Source: Roseiflexus castenholzii DSM 13941
GTDB taxonomy: Bacteria; Chloroflexota; Chloroflexia; Chloroflexales; Roseiflexaceae
NCBI RefSeq assembly: GCF_000017805.1
Contig: NC_009767.1
Location: forward strand, 806,001 to 870,000
Reading direction: 5' to 3'
Length of the DNA: 64,000 nt
Of this stretch, positions 50,480 through 62,397 are shown in pieces. Position numbers and translations under genes: made by a program. Within the stretch, counting starts at the first letter, position 1, and every line of letters begins with the position of its first letter. The notes below the pieces were generated by a model. That model did no database searches. It was not told where the DNA came from and saw only the letters and a program-made list of their open reading frames with translations.

Positions 50480-50488
50480 ATTATAGCA
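50480..50488 (-). promoter_or_regulatory. Extended -10 promoter of the cobalamin operon
   Basis: The minus strand reads TGCTATAAT ending at 50480, about 75 nt before the riboswitch. No convincing -35 is seen. 50406-50635 otherwise contains only GC-rich sequence with no gene. Confidence 0.55.
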
Positions 50489-50635
50489 TAAAGCGCGACG
50501 CGAGGAAAGCAAAGCGCGCAGGTTCCACGCAGCGCCGTTGCAGCGCATCGTCGCACACGCAACCCGTTGCGCCGTTGCAAGGCGCCGGTGCGCGGGGGTT
50601 GGGGCGCACATCACACGGTGCGCTGCAACGACGTG

Positions 50636-51865
50636 TCACGCGCCCGCCGCGCGCCAGGACCAAACGCCTCCCAGCGTCACTGCGCCGAAGCGTTCCCTTC
50701 CCCCTTCATTCTGGACGGTAAAGCGATAGAGGCGGTCGTGATGATCGTAGGCGTGCAACATGGTTTCGTCGTACACGGCTGCGCTGAGGAGGTACCGCCC
50801 AGCCAGCAGCGGCAACGCCGGAATACGCATCTCAACCGTCCCTCCGCCCTGTACGGCAGGAATGTCGAGACCCGCAAACAATGTATTTGGTCCGGCGAGA
50901 AGGATGCCGCTTTCGTGATGAATTGCCAGACCGAAAACGGGACGCGGCACGTTCTGCCAGGCATGATAGCGAATCCGAATGGTCAATGGTGCGCCGGTGT
51001 GCGCCACCGCCCGCGCAACCCCATCGGTATCGAGCAGTTCCACACCGGTAATCTCGACTTCGCGCGTGCCGAACCGTCGGTTGGACTCCAAAGCCAACAT
51101 CTCGTGCCGCGCCAACGCCTCACGTTCACGACGGTTCACCTCGGCGAGGTAGGCGTCAATCACCTCACCGGTTGATCCGAGCGCACGAACCACGCCGCGA
51201 TCCAGCCAGACGGCATGATCGCACAGGGTCCGCACCGTATCGAGCGCATGCGACACAAACACAATCGTCTTTCCCGCGTGGCGGAATGTCAAAATGCGAT
51301 CCATGCACTTGCGCTGAAACGCCTCGTCGCCAACCGCCAGCACTTCGTCGGTAATCAGAATATCGGGGTCTACTGCCGTTGCGACCGCAAACGCCAGGCG
51401 CGTGTACATGCCAGAGGAATAGTACTTGACCTGGAGATCGAGGAAGTCGGCCATGTCGGCGAATGCCACGATCTCCTCCAGACGCGCTGCCATGTCGCGT
51501 CGGCTGAGTCCCATAAGTGAACCGTAGAGAAACACATTATCGCGACCGCTCAACTCTGGATGAAACCCGCTGCCAAGCTCAAGGAGCGCTGCCACACGTC
51601 CCCGCAAACGCACCCGACCCGCTGTCGGTTCGAGGATGCGGGTCATCAACTTGAGCGCGGTGCTCTTTCCGGCGCCATTGTGCCCGATCAGTCCAAAACT
51701 TTCACCACGAGCAATGCTGAAGCTCACGTTGCGCAACGCCCAAAATTCATCGGCAGCCTTAGCCGGGTGTAACCATCCTGCCAGACGCTCCTGAATGGTC
51801 ACAGGGCGATCACGCTGCAATAGAAACCGTTTGGAAACGTCCTCGAATTCGATTGCTGCGCTCAT
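50636..51865 (-). CDS. Wzt-like ABC transporter ATPase for polysaccharide export
   Basis: 409 residues. The ATPase comes first: Walker A LIGHNGAGKSTALKLMTRIL, GRVAALLELGSGFHPELSGR (typical of Wzt/TagH), VKYYSSGMYTRLAFAVATAV (signature region), Walker B ILITDEVLAVGDEAFQRKC. From about residue 260 is a beta-sandwich extension (VEITGVELLDTDGVARAV to LYRFTVQNEGG) like the carbohydrate-binding C-terminal domain of Wzt. It would drive export of a surface polysaccharide with a Wzm-like permease, which is not nearby. AGGAGAGG precedes the ATG. It stands alone just upstream of the cobalamin promoter. Confidence 0.88.
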   Translation of the reverse strand: MSAAIEFEDVSKRFLLQRDRPVTIQERLAGWLHPAKAADEFWALRNVSFSIARGESFGLIGHNGAGKSTALKLMTRILEPTAGRVRLRGRVAALLELGSGFHPELSGRDNVFLYGSLMGLSRRDMAARLEEIVAFADMADFLDLQVKYYSSGMYTRLAFAVATAVDPDILITDEVLAVGDEAFQRKCMDRILTFRHAGKTIVFVSHALDTVRTLCDHAVWLDRGVVRALGSTGEVIDAYLAEVNRREREALARHEMLALESNRRFGTREVEITGVELLDTDGVARAVAHTGAPLTIRIRYHAWQNVPRPVFGLAIHHESGILLAGPNTLFAGLDIPAVQGGGTVEMRIPALPLLAGRYLLSAAVYDETMLHAYDHHDRLYRFTVQNEGGRERFGAVTLGGVWSWRAAGA

Positions 51866-52016
51866 CGCGCCTCTCCTGTATTCCCTTTCCGGCGCCGTGG
51901 TCGTGGTCGGGACGAGTCATCTCCCGCCAGGCGGCGCATAGTATAGCGAAGATGATTCGGATGTCAATGGTCGATGTCATGTCGCACGCAGCAGGGTGTA
52001 GGCATGGTGATCTCGG

Positions 52017-52165
52017 ATACCAATGACCTGTGACCATCCGGCATTGTCATCCTGAGCAGCGCGAGGGGTCTTGCGCGACCCGCTCCGATTCCTCGCTGCG
52101 TTTACCCTGAGCGAAGCGAAGGGCTCGGAATGACCCGCATGCGGCATCGTCAATCGTCATTGGTA
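52017..52165 (-). repeat. MITE-like intergenic repeat, copy 4 (inverted)
   Basis: 149 bp, inverse orientation to the other three copies. It starts ATACCAATGAC at 52017 and ends GTCATTGGTA at 52165. The rest of 51866-52170 holds nothing recognised. Confidence 0.78.
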
Positions 52166-52170
52166 GAGTC

Positions 52171-52643
52171 TCAGCGCTGCATCTGCCGCTCCATGCGTTG
52201 CCGCCAATCACGACCCGCGCGGCGGCGACGTAGATCCGTGCTGGCGTGGCGATCTCCGCAGCGGAGGGTGCTCAGCCCGACACCGAACCGTCGGGCTGAG
52301 CGGTAGGTTGGGTCCCGGCGATCAATGATGATGTGCCAGTGCCCGCCGTTCCCAGAAAGGACTGTCGCGGGATAGAGCGCGCCTTTATAGCAGAATGGTC
52401 GACGGCTTGGGGTATGAACGCTTCTTTGACGATAAACGGCGCACCTGCGATGCATGCGTGTTCGACGCCACCACACAGGCGCTGTGCAACCTTATGACTC
52501 AACGACAACGCCGCCAGACGCACACGCGGTTCTTCTTCGAGCAGCAGCGTGGCGCGTGCATCGATTCGGATGGGTCGAGAACCGGGCGTCACGCTTACGA
52601 TGAGATGCCGCCAGACGGCGCACACCGACTTCCTGCCCCGCAT
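52171..52643 (-). pseudogene. Possible degenerate coding region of unknown family
   Basis: Two minus-strand frames may be parts of one broken gene. The first has RHLIVSVTPGSRPIRIDARA and RVRLAALSLSHKVAQRL; the second has GHWHIIIDRRDPTYRSARRF and ends GRDWRQRMERQMQR. Codon use is gene-like in short stretches only. I recognise no family. It could be random open frame in GC-rich DNA. Confidence 0.2.
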
Positions 52644-52655
52644 AACAGAGTCGCG

Positions 52656-53657
52656 TTACCCCTCGCCACGCAAACGGCGCAGTTCTTCTTCGAGTGCGCG
52701 CAGTCGCTCTTCGGCGGCGGCGCGGGCTGCCGCTTCTGCGGCGCGGGCGGCGGCTTCGCGCCGGGCTTGCTCTTCGGCGGCGGCGCGGGCTGCCGCTTCT
52801 GCGGCGCGGGCGGCGGCTTCGCGCCGGGCTTGCTCTTCGGCGGCGGCGCGGGCTGCCGCTTCTGCATACGCCTGAGCTTCCGCTTCCATCCGCGCCCGCG
52901 CCTCCGCTTTGGCGCGTGCCAGCACTTCCGCCATCTTTTCTTCCGTCTCGATCACGATCGTCGTCAACGTCGCGTAATCCCCCATCCGCCGCTCCTGCTC
53001 ATCGTAGCAGTACAGCTCGTTGTCCTCGACCCCGATCCAGACCCGCAACGGCGCCAGCCACACCCACCCCTGCGCATTTGGAATCAGCGAACGATACGCC
53101 CCGTTTGTGATCTCGTAGCCGAGCACGCGCAACAGTGACTTGCCACGTTGTTCAACTGCGTCCACAATCACGTACCACGGTACGCCTGCCATTGCATAGT
53201 GCGCCACCTTCTCGTTCAGGTCGAGTGTGCGTGTCTCCGGCGAGGTCACTTCGACGATCAGCGTCGGGCGCACCCCTTCCTGCGCCACGTCGAAGGTGCT
53301 CCAGTTGCGAATGCGTCGCACGCCGAAGATGACCATGATGTCCGGTCCATGCGCCTTCAGTTCCGGCACGTCCCAGGCGATGCGCACGTCGCTCAGCACG
53401 ACGGCATCAGGACGGTCGGCGGTGCGGGCGAGAAAGACATCCGTCAGATAGTGGACGCGCCGCTGATGATCGTAATTGCAGAGCACCTGATCGCCCTCCT
53501 GAGGGTGCAGGACATCTTCCAGCGTGAGCGGGACCTGATCGAAATGATGGGGGTCATCGGCAGTCGGGCGGGGTACGTAGCGCCAGCCGTAGCGGAACGG
53601 GTCATCGGTAGGCGGCGTCTCGGGCGCCGGATGAGGATGAATGGTGGGATGGGTCAT
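52656..53657 (-). CDS. Uma2-family (DUF820) endonuclease with repeat tail
   Basis: 333 residues. Catalytic domain 1-225: DDPFRYGWRYVPRPTADDP, PLTLEDVLHPQEGD, GPDIMVIFGV (Asp), PTLIVEVTSPETRTLDL (Glu), EKVAHYAMAGVPWYVIVDAV. From about 235 a charged helix leads to a 21-residue repeat (AAAEEQARREAAARAAEA) encoded by a 63 bp tandem repeat and ending RALEEELRRLRGEG. AGGAGGC precedes the ATG. It is clearly a paralog of the gene at 6733-7941, but the tail repeats differ in sequence, so they arose separately. Function of the family is not established. Confidence 0.87.
   Translation of the reverse strand: MTHPTIHPHPAPETPPTDDPFRYGWRYVPRPTADDPHHFDQVPLTLEDVLHPQEGDQVLCNYDHQRRVHYLTDVFLARTADRPDAVVLSDVRIAWDVPELKAHGPDIMVIFGVRRIRNWSTFDVAQEGVRPTLIVEVTSPETRTLDLNEKVAHYAMAGVPWYVIVDAVEQRGKSLLRVLGYEITNGAYRSLIPNAQGWVWLAPLRVWIGVEDNELYCYDEQERRMGDYATLTTIVIETEEKMAEVLARAKAEARARMEAEAQAYAEAAARAAAEEQARREAAARAAEAAARAAAEEQARREAAARAAEAAARAAAEERLRALEEELRRLRGEG
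52706..52865. repeat. 63 bp coding minisatellite in the second Uma2 gene
   Basis: GCTCTTCGGCGGCGGCGCGG recurs at 52706, 52769 and 52832, exactly 63 bp apart, with essentially identical sequence between. Confidence 0.88.
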
Positions 53658-54050
53658 AGTATTGCCTCCTGACGTGGCGAGGAATCGCGCGCATTATCCG
53701 TTCTGGTCATCGAAGATCACTCCGCGATTGAACAACACCGGTCTCTGCGCCGAGGATAATCTGGTATCAGACGCAGACTTCACGGATTGCGACCGGTTCA
53801 TCTCTGGATCGGATGATGCGCGGCTCCTTGGTCTGGCGGGCACAAATGCTGCGTTAGCGCTCTGTTGGCTGTGCGATTTATCGCCCAGACGCGATCTTGA
53901 TGTCAAGACGTATGGTGATCACTCCGCACATTGTACCACGTTCAGCATGATGATGAGCGCACCGAGGCGTCGCAATGCCCGCAGTCTGATATGTATCTCA
54001 AAAAGTCTGCACCTGTGCTGGGTCACTCCCCACTTCACAGCGGTCCATGC
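53658..54050. other. Gene-free interval
   Basis: No gene, repeat copy or RNA is recognised between the Uma2 gene and the -10 at 54051. The two transcription units diverge here. Confidence 0.5.
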
Positions 54051-54056
54051 TATAAT
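54048..54056 (+). promoter_or_regulatory. Extended -10 promoter of the phosphoesterase/MoxR/VWA operon
   Basis: TGCTATAAT (54048-54056), about 70 nt before the ATG at 54126. There is no matching -35 at 16-18 nt. Confidence 0.55.
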
Positions 54057-54125
54057 GCATGACAGAACCCCGCTCTTCTCTGTCCGCTGTGCGTTCAGGT
54101 TCGTGATCAGAAGATTGATTGAAGC

Positions 54126-54977
54126 ATGCGCATTGCCTACACCGCCGACCTTCATGGCAACCTATCCGACTATCGCGCATTGTGCGAGTTTGCGGCGCTC
54201 CACAAGGCGGAAGTTGTTGTCGTTGGCGGCGATCTGTTGCCCCATGCGATGCGGCGTGATGATGCGCTGACCGTGCAGCGGACGTTCGTGGAGCACAGCC
54301 TGGCGCCGCTTCTGCGCGCATTTCGGGCGCAACATCCGACAATTGCGGTCTATCTATTGCCGGGGAATGATGATTGGGCGGCGGCGTATGCAGCAGTCGA
54401 AGACCTTGCGGCGGAAGAGTTGGCGTATCCGCTTCACGAGCAGGTTTATCGGATGGCTCCTGATCTCTGGATTGCCGGATATGCCTGCGTACCGCCGACG
54501 CCGTTCAGCATCAAGGATTTCGAGCGGTGCGACGAAAGACGAATGCAGCCGTTCAGTTTCGAACACGCGCTGACCAGTCGCAGTGGCGTGATCCAACCGT
54601 TGCAACGTCAGGAATTCGAGGCGCTGCCGTCGATTGCGGAAGACCTTGCGGCGCTTGCCGGGCGCAGCAATCCGCGCCGCACGGTGTATGTCTGCCACAC
54701 GCCGCCTGCCGATACGCCGCTCGATCTGATGTCGAACCGGCGCCATGTCGGCAGTCGCGCATTGCGTGCGTTCATCGAACAATATCAGCCGCCGCTCACC
54801 CTGCATGGGCATATCCACGAAGCACCGTCACTAAGCGGAACGTATGTTACCCGGATTGGCGCAACCTGGTGCATCAATCCGGGACGCGATCAGCGCCGGT
54901 TTCACGGCGTTCTGATCGACTTCACAGACGGCATGGTTCGCATGGAACACACCGTCTACGGCACACAACCGGAGTAG
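54126..54977 (+). CDS. Calcineurin-like metallophosphoesterase
   Basis: 283 residues. IAYTADLHGNLSDY (DxH), EVVVVGGDLLPHAM (GGDxxxH), YLLPGNDDW (GNDD), VYVCHTPPADTPLD and LTLHGHIHEAPSLSG (GHxH) form the two-metal site. Closest in form to small cytoplasmic phosphoesterases with GGDLLPH. The substrate is unknown; cyclic nucleotides or phosphodiesters are possible. First gene of an apparent operon with a MoxR ATPase (14 nt downstream) and a VWA protein. Confidence 0.87.
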   Translation: MRIAYTADLHGNLSDYRALCEFAALHKAEVVVVGGDLLPHAMRRDDALTVQRTFVEHSLAPLLRAFRAQHPTIAVYLLPGNDDWAAAYAAVEDLAAEELAYPLHEQVYRMAPDLWIAGYACVPPTPFSIKDFERCDERRMQPFSFEHALTSRSGVIQPLQRQEFEALPSIAEDLAALAGRSNPRRTVYVCHTPPADTPLDLMSNRRHVGSRALRAFIEQYQPPLTLHGHIHEAPSLSGTYVTRIGATWCINPGRDQRRFHGVLIDFTDGMVRMEHTVYGTQPE

Positions 54978-54991
54978 AAAGGCTATGGTCC

Positions 54992-55972
54992 GTGTTCAAC
55001 ACCATTAGCGACGTTAAAACAGCGCTCAGCGCGCAGCGTTACATTCCTTCCGATGAAATTGCCACAACCGTATTCCTGGCAGAGAAACTCGGCAAGCCGA
55101 TCCTTGCCGAAGGTCCGGCTGGCGTGGGCAAAACCGAACTGGCAAAAGTGTGGGCGGCGGCGACCGGGCGCGAGTTGATCCGCCTCCAGTGCTACGAAGG
55201 TCTCGACGAAACCAAGGCACTCTATGAGTGGGAATATGCCAAACAACTGCTCTACACGCAGTTGCTGCGCGATAAACTCAACGATCTGCTGGCGGGCGTG
55301 ACGACGCTTGCCGAAGCCGCCGACCGGTTGGCTGCCGAGGAAGATGTGTTCTTCTCCAGTCGCTTCATGCTGCCGCGCCCGTTGCTGAAAGCGATTACGA
55401 GCGAGCAACCGGTGACGCTGCTGATCGACGAGATCGACCGCGCCGACGCCGAGTTCGAGGCGTTTCTGCTCGAGGTGCTGAGCGATTTTCAGGTGAGCGT
55501 ACCCGAACTCGGCACCATCCGCGCTCGCCATCAACCAATGGTATTATTGACCAGCAACAACACCCGCGAACTCTCCGAAGCGCTGAAACGCCGCTGCCTC
55601 TATCTGCACGTCGATTACCCCACGGCCGAACAGGAACTTCAGATCGTCAACCTGAAGGTGCCCGGTCTGCCGCCAAAACTGGCGCAGCAGGCGGTGGAAC
55701 TGGTGCAGCGGCTGCGCGGCATGGACCTGAAGAAGCATCCGAGCGTCTCCGAAACGATCGACTGGGCGCGCGCGCTGCTCGAACTCAACGCCCGCCATCT
55801 CGACCGCGCGACGATCGAGACGACGCTGAATGTGTTGCTCAAGTTCGAGGGCGACTTGCAGCGCGCGCGCCGCGCCATGGTGCGCGACGAGGGCGACCGC
55901 GCGCGCCGTGAACGCGATGAGTTTGGTCGACCGCGGCGCGACGACGAGGGCGGACGCTTCCGCGGCAACTAG
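54992..55972 (+). CDS. MoxR-family AAA+ ATPase
   Basis: 326 residues from a GTG start (VFNTISDVKTALSAQRYIPS) with AGAAAGG upstream; no ATG is available in frame near the conserved region. Walker A is EGPAGVGKTELAKVWA, Walker B LLIDEIDRADAEFEAFLLEV, sensor 1 VLLTSNNTRELSEALKRRCL. The C-terminus is charged (RDEGDRARRERDEF). MoxR ATPases remodel or load metal into partners with VWA proteins; CoxD and the chelatase subunit CobS are related. The next gene encodes the VWA partner (81 nt gap). Confidence 0.88.
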   Translation: MFNTISDVKTALSAQRYIPSDEIATTVFLAEKLGKPILAEGPAGVGKTELAKVWAAATGRELIRLQCYEGLDETKALYEWEYAKQLLYTQLLRDKLNDLLAGVTTLAEAADRLAAEEDVFFSSRFMLPRPLLKAITSEQPVTLLIDEIDRADAEFEAFLLEVLSDFQVSVPELGTIRARHQPMVLLTSNNTRELSEALKRRCLYLHVDYPTAEQELQIVNLKVPGLPPKLAQQAVELVQRLRGMDLKKHPSVSETIDWARALLELNARHLDRATIETTLNVLLKFEGDLQRARRAMVRDEGDRARRERDEFGRPRRDDEGGRFRGN

Positions 55973-56053
55973 CATGAAGCGGGCTTTGGTCCGTCACCAG
56001 GCGGTGTTCGCCGCAGGTGAACCTGCGCTTGAGCGCATGAGGAGGGAATAGGG

Positions 56054-57442
56054 ATGGATCAGCGGGTTGTCGATTTTATCCATGCCCTGCGCGCAAAAGG
56101 AGTGCGCATTTCGCTCGCCGAAAGTATCGACGCAATGCGTTGCGTCGAAATTGCTGGTGTCGCCGATAAACAATTCTTCCGTTCGGCGCTGCGCGCGTCG
56201 CTGGTGAAAGAGCCACGCGACCTGCCGACGTTCGATGAACTCTTCCCGCGCTTCTTCGGTCTCGATGCCCCGCCGCCGCTCCAGCAGCCCGGCGGTGGGA
56301 TGTCCCCCGAAGAGCGCGAACAACTGGCGCAGATGCTGCAACAGATGCTGGCATCGCTCACACCAGAGCAACTCCGGCGTCTGTTCGAGATGATGATGAC
56401 CGGGAAGGGCATGAGCGGCAGCCAGATGCGCCAGTTCATCGACGAGAACACGACCGCTACACAGATGACGACCGGCTTCCAACCGTGGGCAACGCGTCGC
56501 GCGCTGCGTGAATTACAGTTCGACCGCCTGGAGCAGTTGCTTCAGGAACTGATCGAGAAACTGCGCGAAGCGGGAGTCGGCGAGGCGGCGCTTCGGCAAC
56601 TGGAACAGGAAGCGCGCGAGAACCGCGCGGCGCTGGCGCAGCAGATCGGCAACGAAGTGGGGAATGGGCTGCAACAGCGCGAAGCCGAAGAACGCCGTCG
56701 CCGCCCTGCCGAAGATTTGCAGGATCGTCCATTCGAGGAACTGACGTACCGGGACGATGATGAGATGCGCGCCGTGATTAACCGCCTGGCCGCACAGTTG
56801 CGCACGCGCGTCGCGCTGCGGCAGAAACGCGCCAGCAAGGGCGCCCTCGATGCCAAGAGCACCATCCGCGCCAATCTGCGCTACAGCGGCGTGCCACTCG
56901 ACATTCGCCACCGCCGCAAACACCTGAAGCCGCGCATTACCGTCATCTGCGATGTCTCCGGATCGATGCGCGCTGTCACCGGCTTTATGCTGATGCTCGT
57001 CTATGCGTTGCAGGATCAGATCAGCCGCACCCGCCCCTTTGTGTATTACCGCACCATTGCCGATGTGCAGGCTGATTTTCAGCAACTGCGCCCCGAAGAT
57101 GCGATCCGCGTCGTGCCGGAGCGGGTGCAGGGTGGTCCCTGGCAGACGAGCCTGGGGGCATGTCTGGCGACATTCACGCGCGATTATCTCGACGCGGTTG
57201 ATCGCCGCACCACGGTGATCTTCCTCGGCGATGGTGATGATCATCTGTCGCCGCCGAACCCGCGCGCGTTCGAGACCATCAAGCGCCGTGCACACCGCGT
57301 CGTCTGGTTTAACCCCGAACCGCCCTATCGCTGGGGGCGGGAAGACAACCACATGCACATCTACGCTCCCATGTGCGATGCGGTGCATCACGTGAGCAAC
57401 CTGCGTCAGTTGGTTGCGGCTGTGGACGGGCTGTTTTCGTAA
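56054..57442 (+). CDS. VWA-domain protein, CoxE-like
   Basis: 462 residues. The N-terminal helical region (VDFIHALRAKGVRISLAESI) and a long charged middle (EEREQLAQMLQQMLASLTPE and REAEERRRRPAEDLQDRPFE) precede the C-terminal VWA domain. MIDAS DxSxS is VICDVSGSMRAVTGFMLML; FLGDGDDHLSP may carry the last metal-ligand Asp. The pattern is that of CoxE-type partners of MoxR ATPases. It converges with gpmI, with 2 nt between the two stops. Confidence 0.87.
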   Translation: MDQRVVDFIHALRAKGVRISLAESIDAMRCVEIAGVADKQFFRSALRASLVKEPRDLPTFDELFPRFFGLDAPPPLQQPGGGMSPEEREQLAQMLQQMLASLTPEQLRRLFEMMMTGKGMSGSQMRQFIDENTTATQMTTGFQPWATRRALRELQFDRLEQLLQELIEKLREAGVGEAALRQLEQEARENRAALAQQIGNEVGNGLQQREAEERRRRPAEDLQDRPFEELTYRDDDEMRAVINRLAAQLRTRVALRQKRASKGALDAKSTIRANLRYSGVPLDIRHRRKHLKPRITVICDVSGSMRAVTGFMLMLVYALQDQISRTRPFVYYRTIADVQADFQQLRPEDAIRVVPERVQGGPWQTSLGACLATFTRDYLDAVDRRTTVIFLGDGDDHLSPPNPRAFETIKRRAHRVVWFNPEPPYRWGREDNHMHIYAPMCDAVHHVSNLRQLVAAVDGLFS

Positions 57443-57444
57443 AC

Positions 57445-59019
57445 CTATGTGCGCACAATCAGGCTCTTGCCCGTCATCTGCGGCGCAGGTTCGAGTCCCA
57501 GCAGGTCGAGCACTGTCGGCGCGACATCGGCGAGACGTCCACCGTCGCGCAACGCGACCCGCCCCTTGTCCAACCCCAACCCCGGAGCGGCGATCAGGTA
57601 CGTCGGCACCGGATTGGTCGTGTGCGCCGTGTGCGGTCCGCCGGTCTCCGGGTCGATCATAAGTTCGGCGTTGCCATGGTCGGCCATGACGATCGCCGCG
57701 CCGCCGCGCGCCACAACGGCATCGACAATCGCGCCGGTGCATTCGTCCACCACCTCACACGCCTTCACCACCGCCGGAATGACCCCGGTGTGCCCCACCA
57801 TGTCCGGGTTGGCGTAGTTGACCAGAATGAAATCGTATGCGTCGGACTCAATGGCTTTCAGCACCACATCGCGCACGCCGTAGGCGCTCATTTCCGGCTT
57901 GAGGTCGTAAGTCGGCACCTCTTTCGGCGATGGAACGATCTGCCAGTCCTCATTGGGAAACGGTTGTTCGCGCCCGCCGTTGAAGAAGAATGTGACGTGC
58001 GGATACTTTTCGGTTTCCGCTGCGTGGAATTGACGCAATCCGGCATCGCTGATTACCTTCGCCAGCGGCACAGCGACATCATCGTTCTGAAAAGCGACCT
58101 GATACGGCATATTCTTTTCGTACTCGGTCATAGCAATGTAGATCAGATCACGCAGCATCTCCCGCGCGAAGCCATCGAAATCGGGCAGGGTGAAGGCGCG
58201 ACTGATCTGACGCACCCGGTCGGCGCGGAAGTTGAAGCACACCACAGCATCGCCGTTACCAATCGTGGCGACCGGTTTGCCGGCTTCGTCCACAATCACG
58301 GCTGGCTTGATGAACTCATCGGTCACGCCGTCGTCGTAAGAACGCTGGATCGCTGTCAGCGGATCGGGTGCGGGACGACCGACACCTTTCGTCAGCAGAT
58401 CATACGCTTGTTTCGTGCGCTCCCAGCGCTTATCGCGGTCCATCGCGTAGTAGCGCCCGACCACCGAGGCGACGCGCCCAATCTGATGTTCTTCCATAAA
58501 TGCGAGCAGATCGCGGGCGAACTCTATCCCGCTTTGCGGCATGGTGTCGCGTCCATCGGTGAACAGATGGACGTAAACTCGTTCGAGACCTTCGCGTTTT
58601 GCCAGTTCAAGGAGTGCTTTGGTATGGTTGACGTGGCTATGGACGCCGCCAGGACCGAGCAAACCCATCAGGTGCAGCGCTGTCCCGCGTTCCTTCACGG
58701 TGCGGATAGCGTTGCAAAGCACAGGATTGGTAAAGAACGTTCCATCGGCAATCGAGTCATCGATGACCGTAATATCCTGGCGCACCACGAAGCCGGCGCC
58801 CAGGTTCAGGTGTCCCACCTCAGAGTTCCCCATCTGCCCGGCCGGCAGACCGACATCTTTCTCCGCAGCGCGCACCAGGGTGAACGGACACTCGGCGCGC
58901 CAGCGGTCATCAAACGGCTTGCGCGCCAGTTTGACCCCGTTGCCTTCGACTTCTTCACGCTCACCCCAACCATCGCGGATGACCAGCAACACCGGTCGCG
59001 GACGTGGAACAGGTGTCAT
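57445..59019 (-). CDS. gpmI: 2,3-bisphosphoglycerate-independent phosphoglycerate mutase
   Basis: 524 residues. VLLVIRDGWGERE holds the first metal Asp and GQMGNSEVGHLNLGAGFVV the catalytic Ser. Then LMGLLGPGGVHSHVNHTKAL, FTDGRDTMPQSG, VVGRYYAMDRDKRWERTKQA, FNFRADRVRQIS, NYANPDMVGHTGVIPAVVKA and VMADHGNAELMID: all metal and phosphate ligands are present. It interconverts 3- and 2-phosphoglycerate in glycolysis and gluconeogenesis using Mn2+. GGGAG precedes the ATG. It lies 27 nt after secA on the same strand, so co-transcription is likely. Confidence 0.95.
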   Translation of the reverse strand: MTPVPRPRPVLLVIRDGWGEREEVEGNGVKLARKPFDDRWRAECPFTLVRAAEKDVGLPAGQMGNSEVGHLNLGAGFVVRQDITVIDDSIADGTFFTNPVLCNAIRTVKERGTALHLMGLLGPGGVHSHVNHTKALLELAKREGLERVYVHLFTDGRDTMPQSGIEFARDLLAFMEEHQIGRVASVVGRYYAMDRDKRWERTKQAYDLLTKGVGRPAPDPLTAIQRSYDDGVTDEFIKPAVIVDEAGKPVATIGNGDAVVCFNFRADRVRQISRAFTLPDFDGFAREMLRDLIYIAMTEYEKNMPYQVAFQNDDVAVPLAKVISDAGLRQFHAAETEKYPHVTFFFNGGREQPFPNEDWQIVPSPKEVPTYDLKPEMSAYGVRDVVLKAIESDAYDFILVNYANPDMVGHTGVIPAVVKACEVVDECTGAIVDAVVARGGAAIVMADHGNAELMIDPETGGPHTAHTTNPVPTYLIAAPGLGLDKGRVALRDGGRLADVAPTVLDLLGLEPAPQMTGKSLIVRT

Positions 59020-59046
59020 AGGATTCTCCCACCTTTCTAGCGCGTG

Positions 59047-62121
<3,075 letters not shown>

Positions 62122-62244
62122 GGAATCTCCTCCGCATGGTGCGGATGGGACAACGCGCTCGGTATTCTCGCTGTTTCCGCGTTATTGGACCGACGTGGCG
62201 CCATTGGGTGCATCGGGCGTGCAAAGGCGCAAAGTACCGTTCGC

Positions 62245-62253
62245 ATTATAGCA
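62245..62253 (-). promoter_or_regulatory. Extended -10 promoter of secA
   Basis: The minus strand reads TGCTATAAT (62253 to 62245), about 125 nt before the secA ATG. The -35 is weak. Confidence 0.5.
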
Positions 62254-62290
62254 CACGCGGTTCTGTGCTGGCGGGAGTCCGGCATATCCA

Positions 62291-62319
62291 TTGCACCGAC
62301 GCGCGCTGCGTGCTATCAT
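62291..62319 (+). promoter_or_regulatory. Promoter of the GT39-type glycosyltransferase gene
   Basis: TTGCAC (62291-62296), 17 nt spacer, TATCAT (62314-62319) preceded by TGC. It is about 80 nt upstream of the ATG. It is divergent from the secA promoter, 40-60 bp away. Confidence 0.5.
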
Positions 62320-62397
62320 TCCAGGAGCAGCGTCGTGTGGCAGGGTTGCGCTCCGCACAAGAGGCGTGCAGACAGACGATCTGCATAGAATGCAGTC

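Noticed and set aside
57485..57505. tRNA T-arm-like sequence GGTTCGAGTCCCAGC
   Set aside because: It lies inside gpmI coding sequence and no cloverleaf can be drawn around it. No tRNA or rRNA was recognised in the window.
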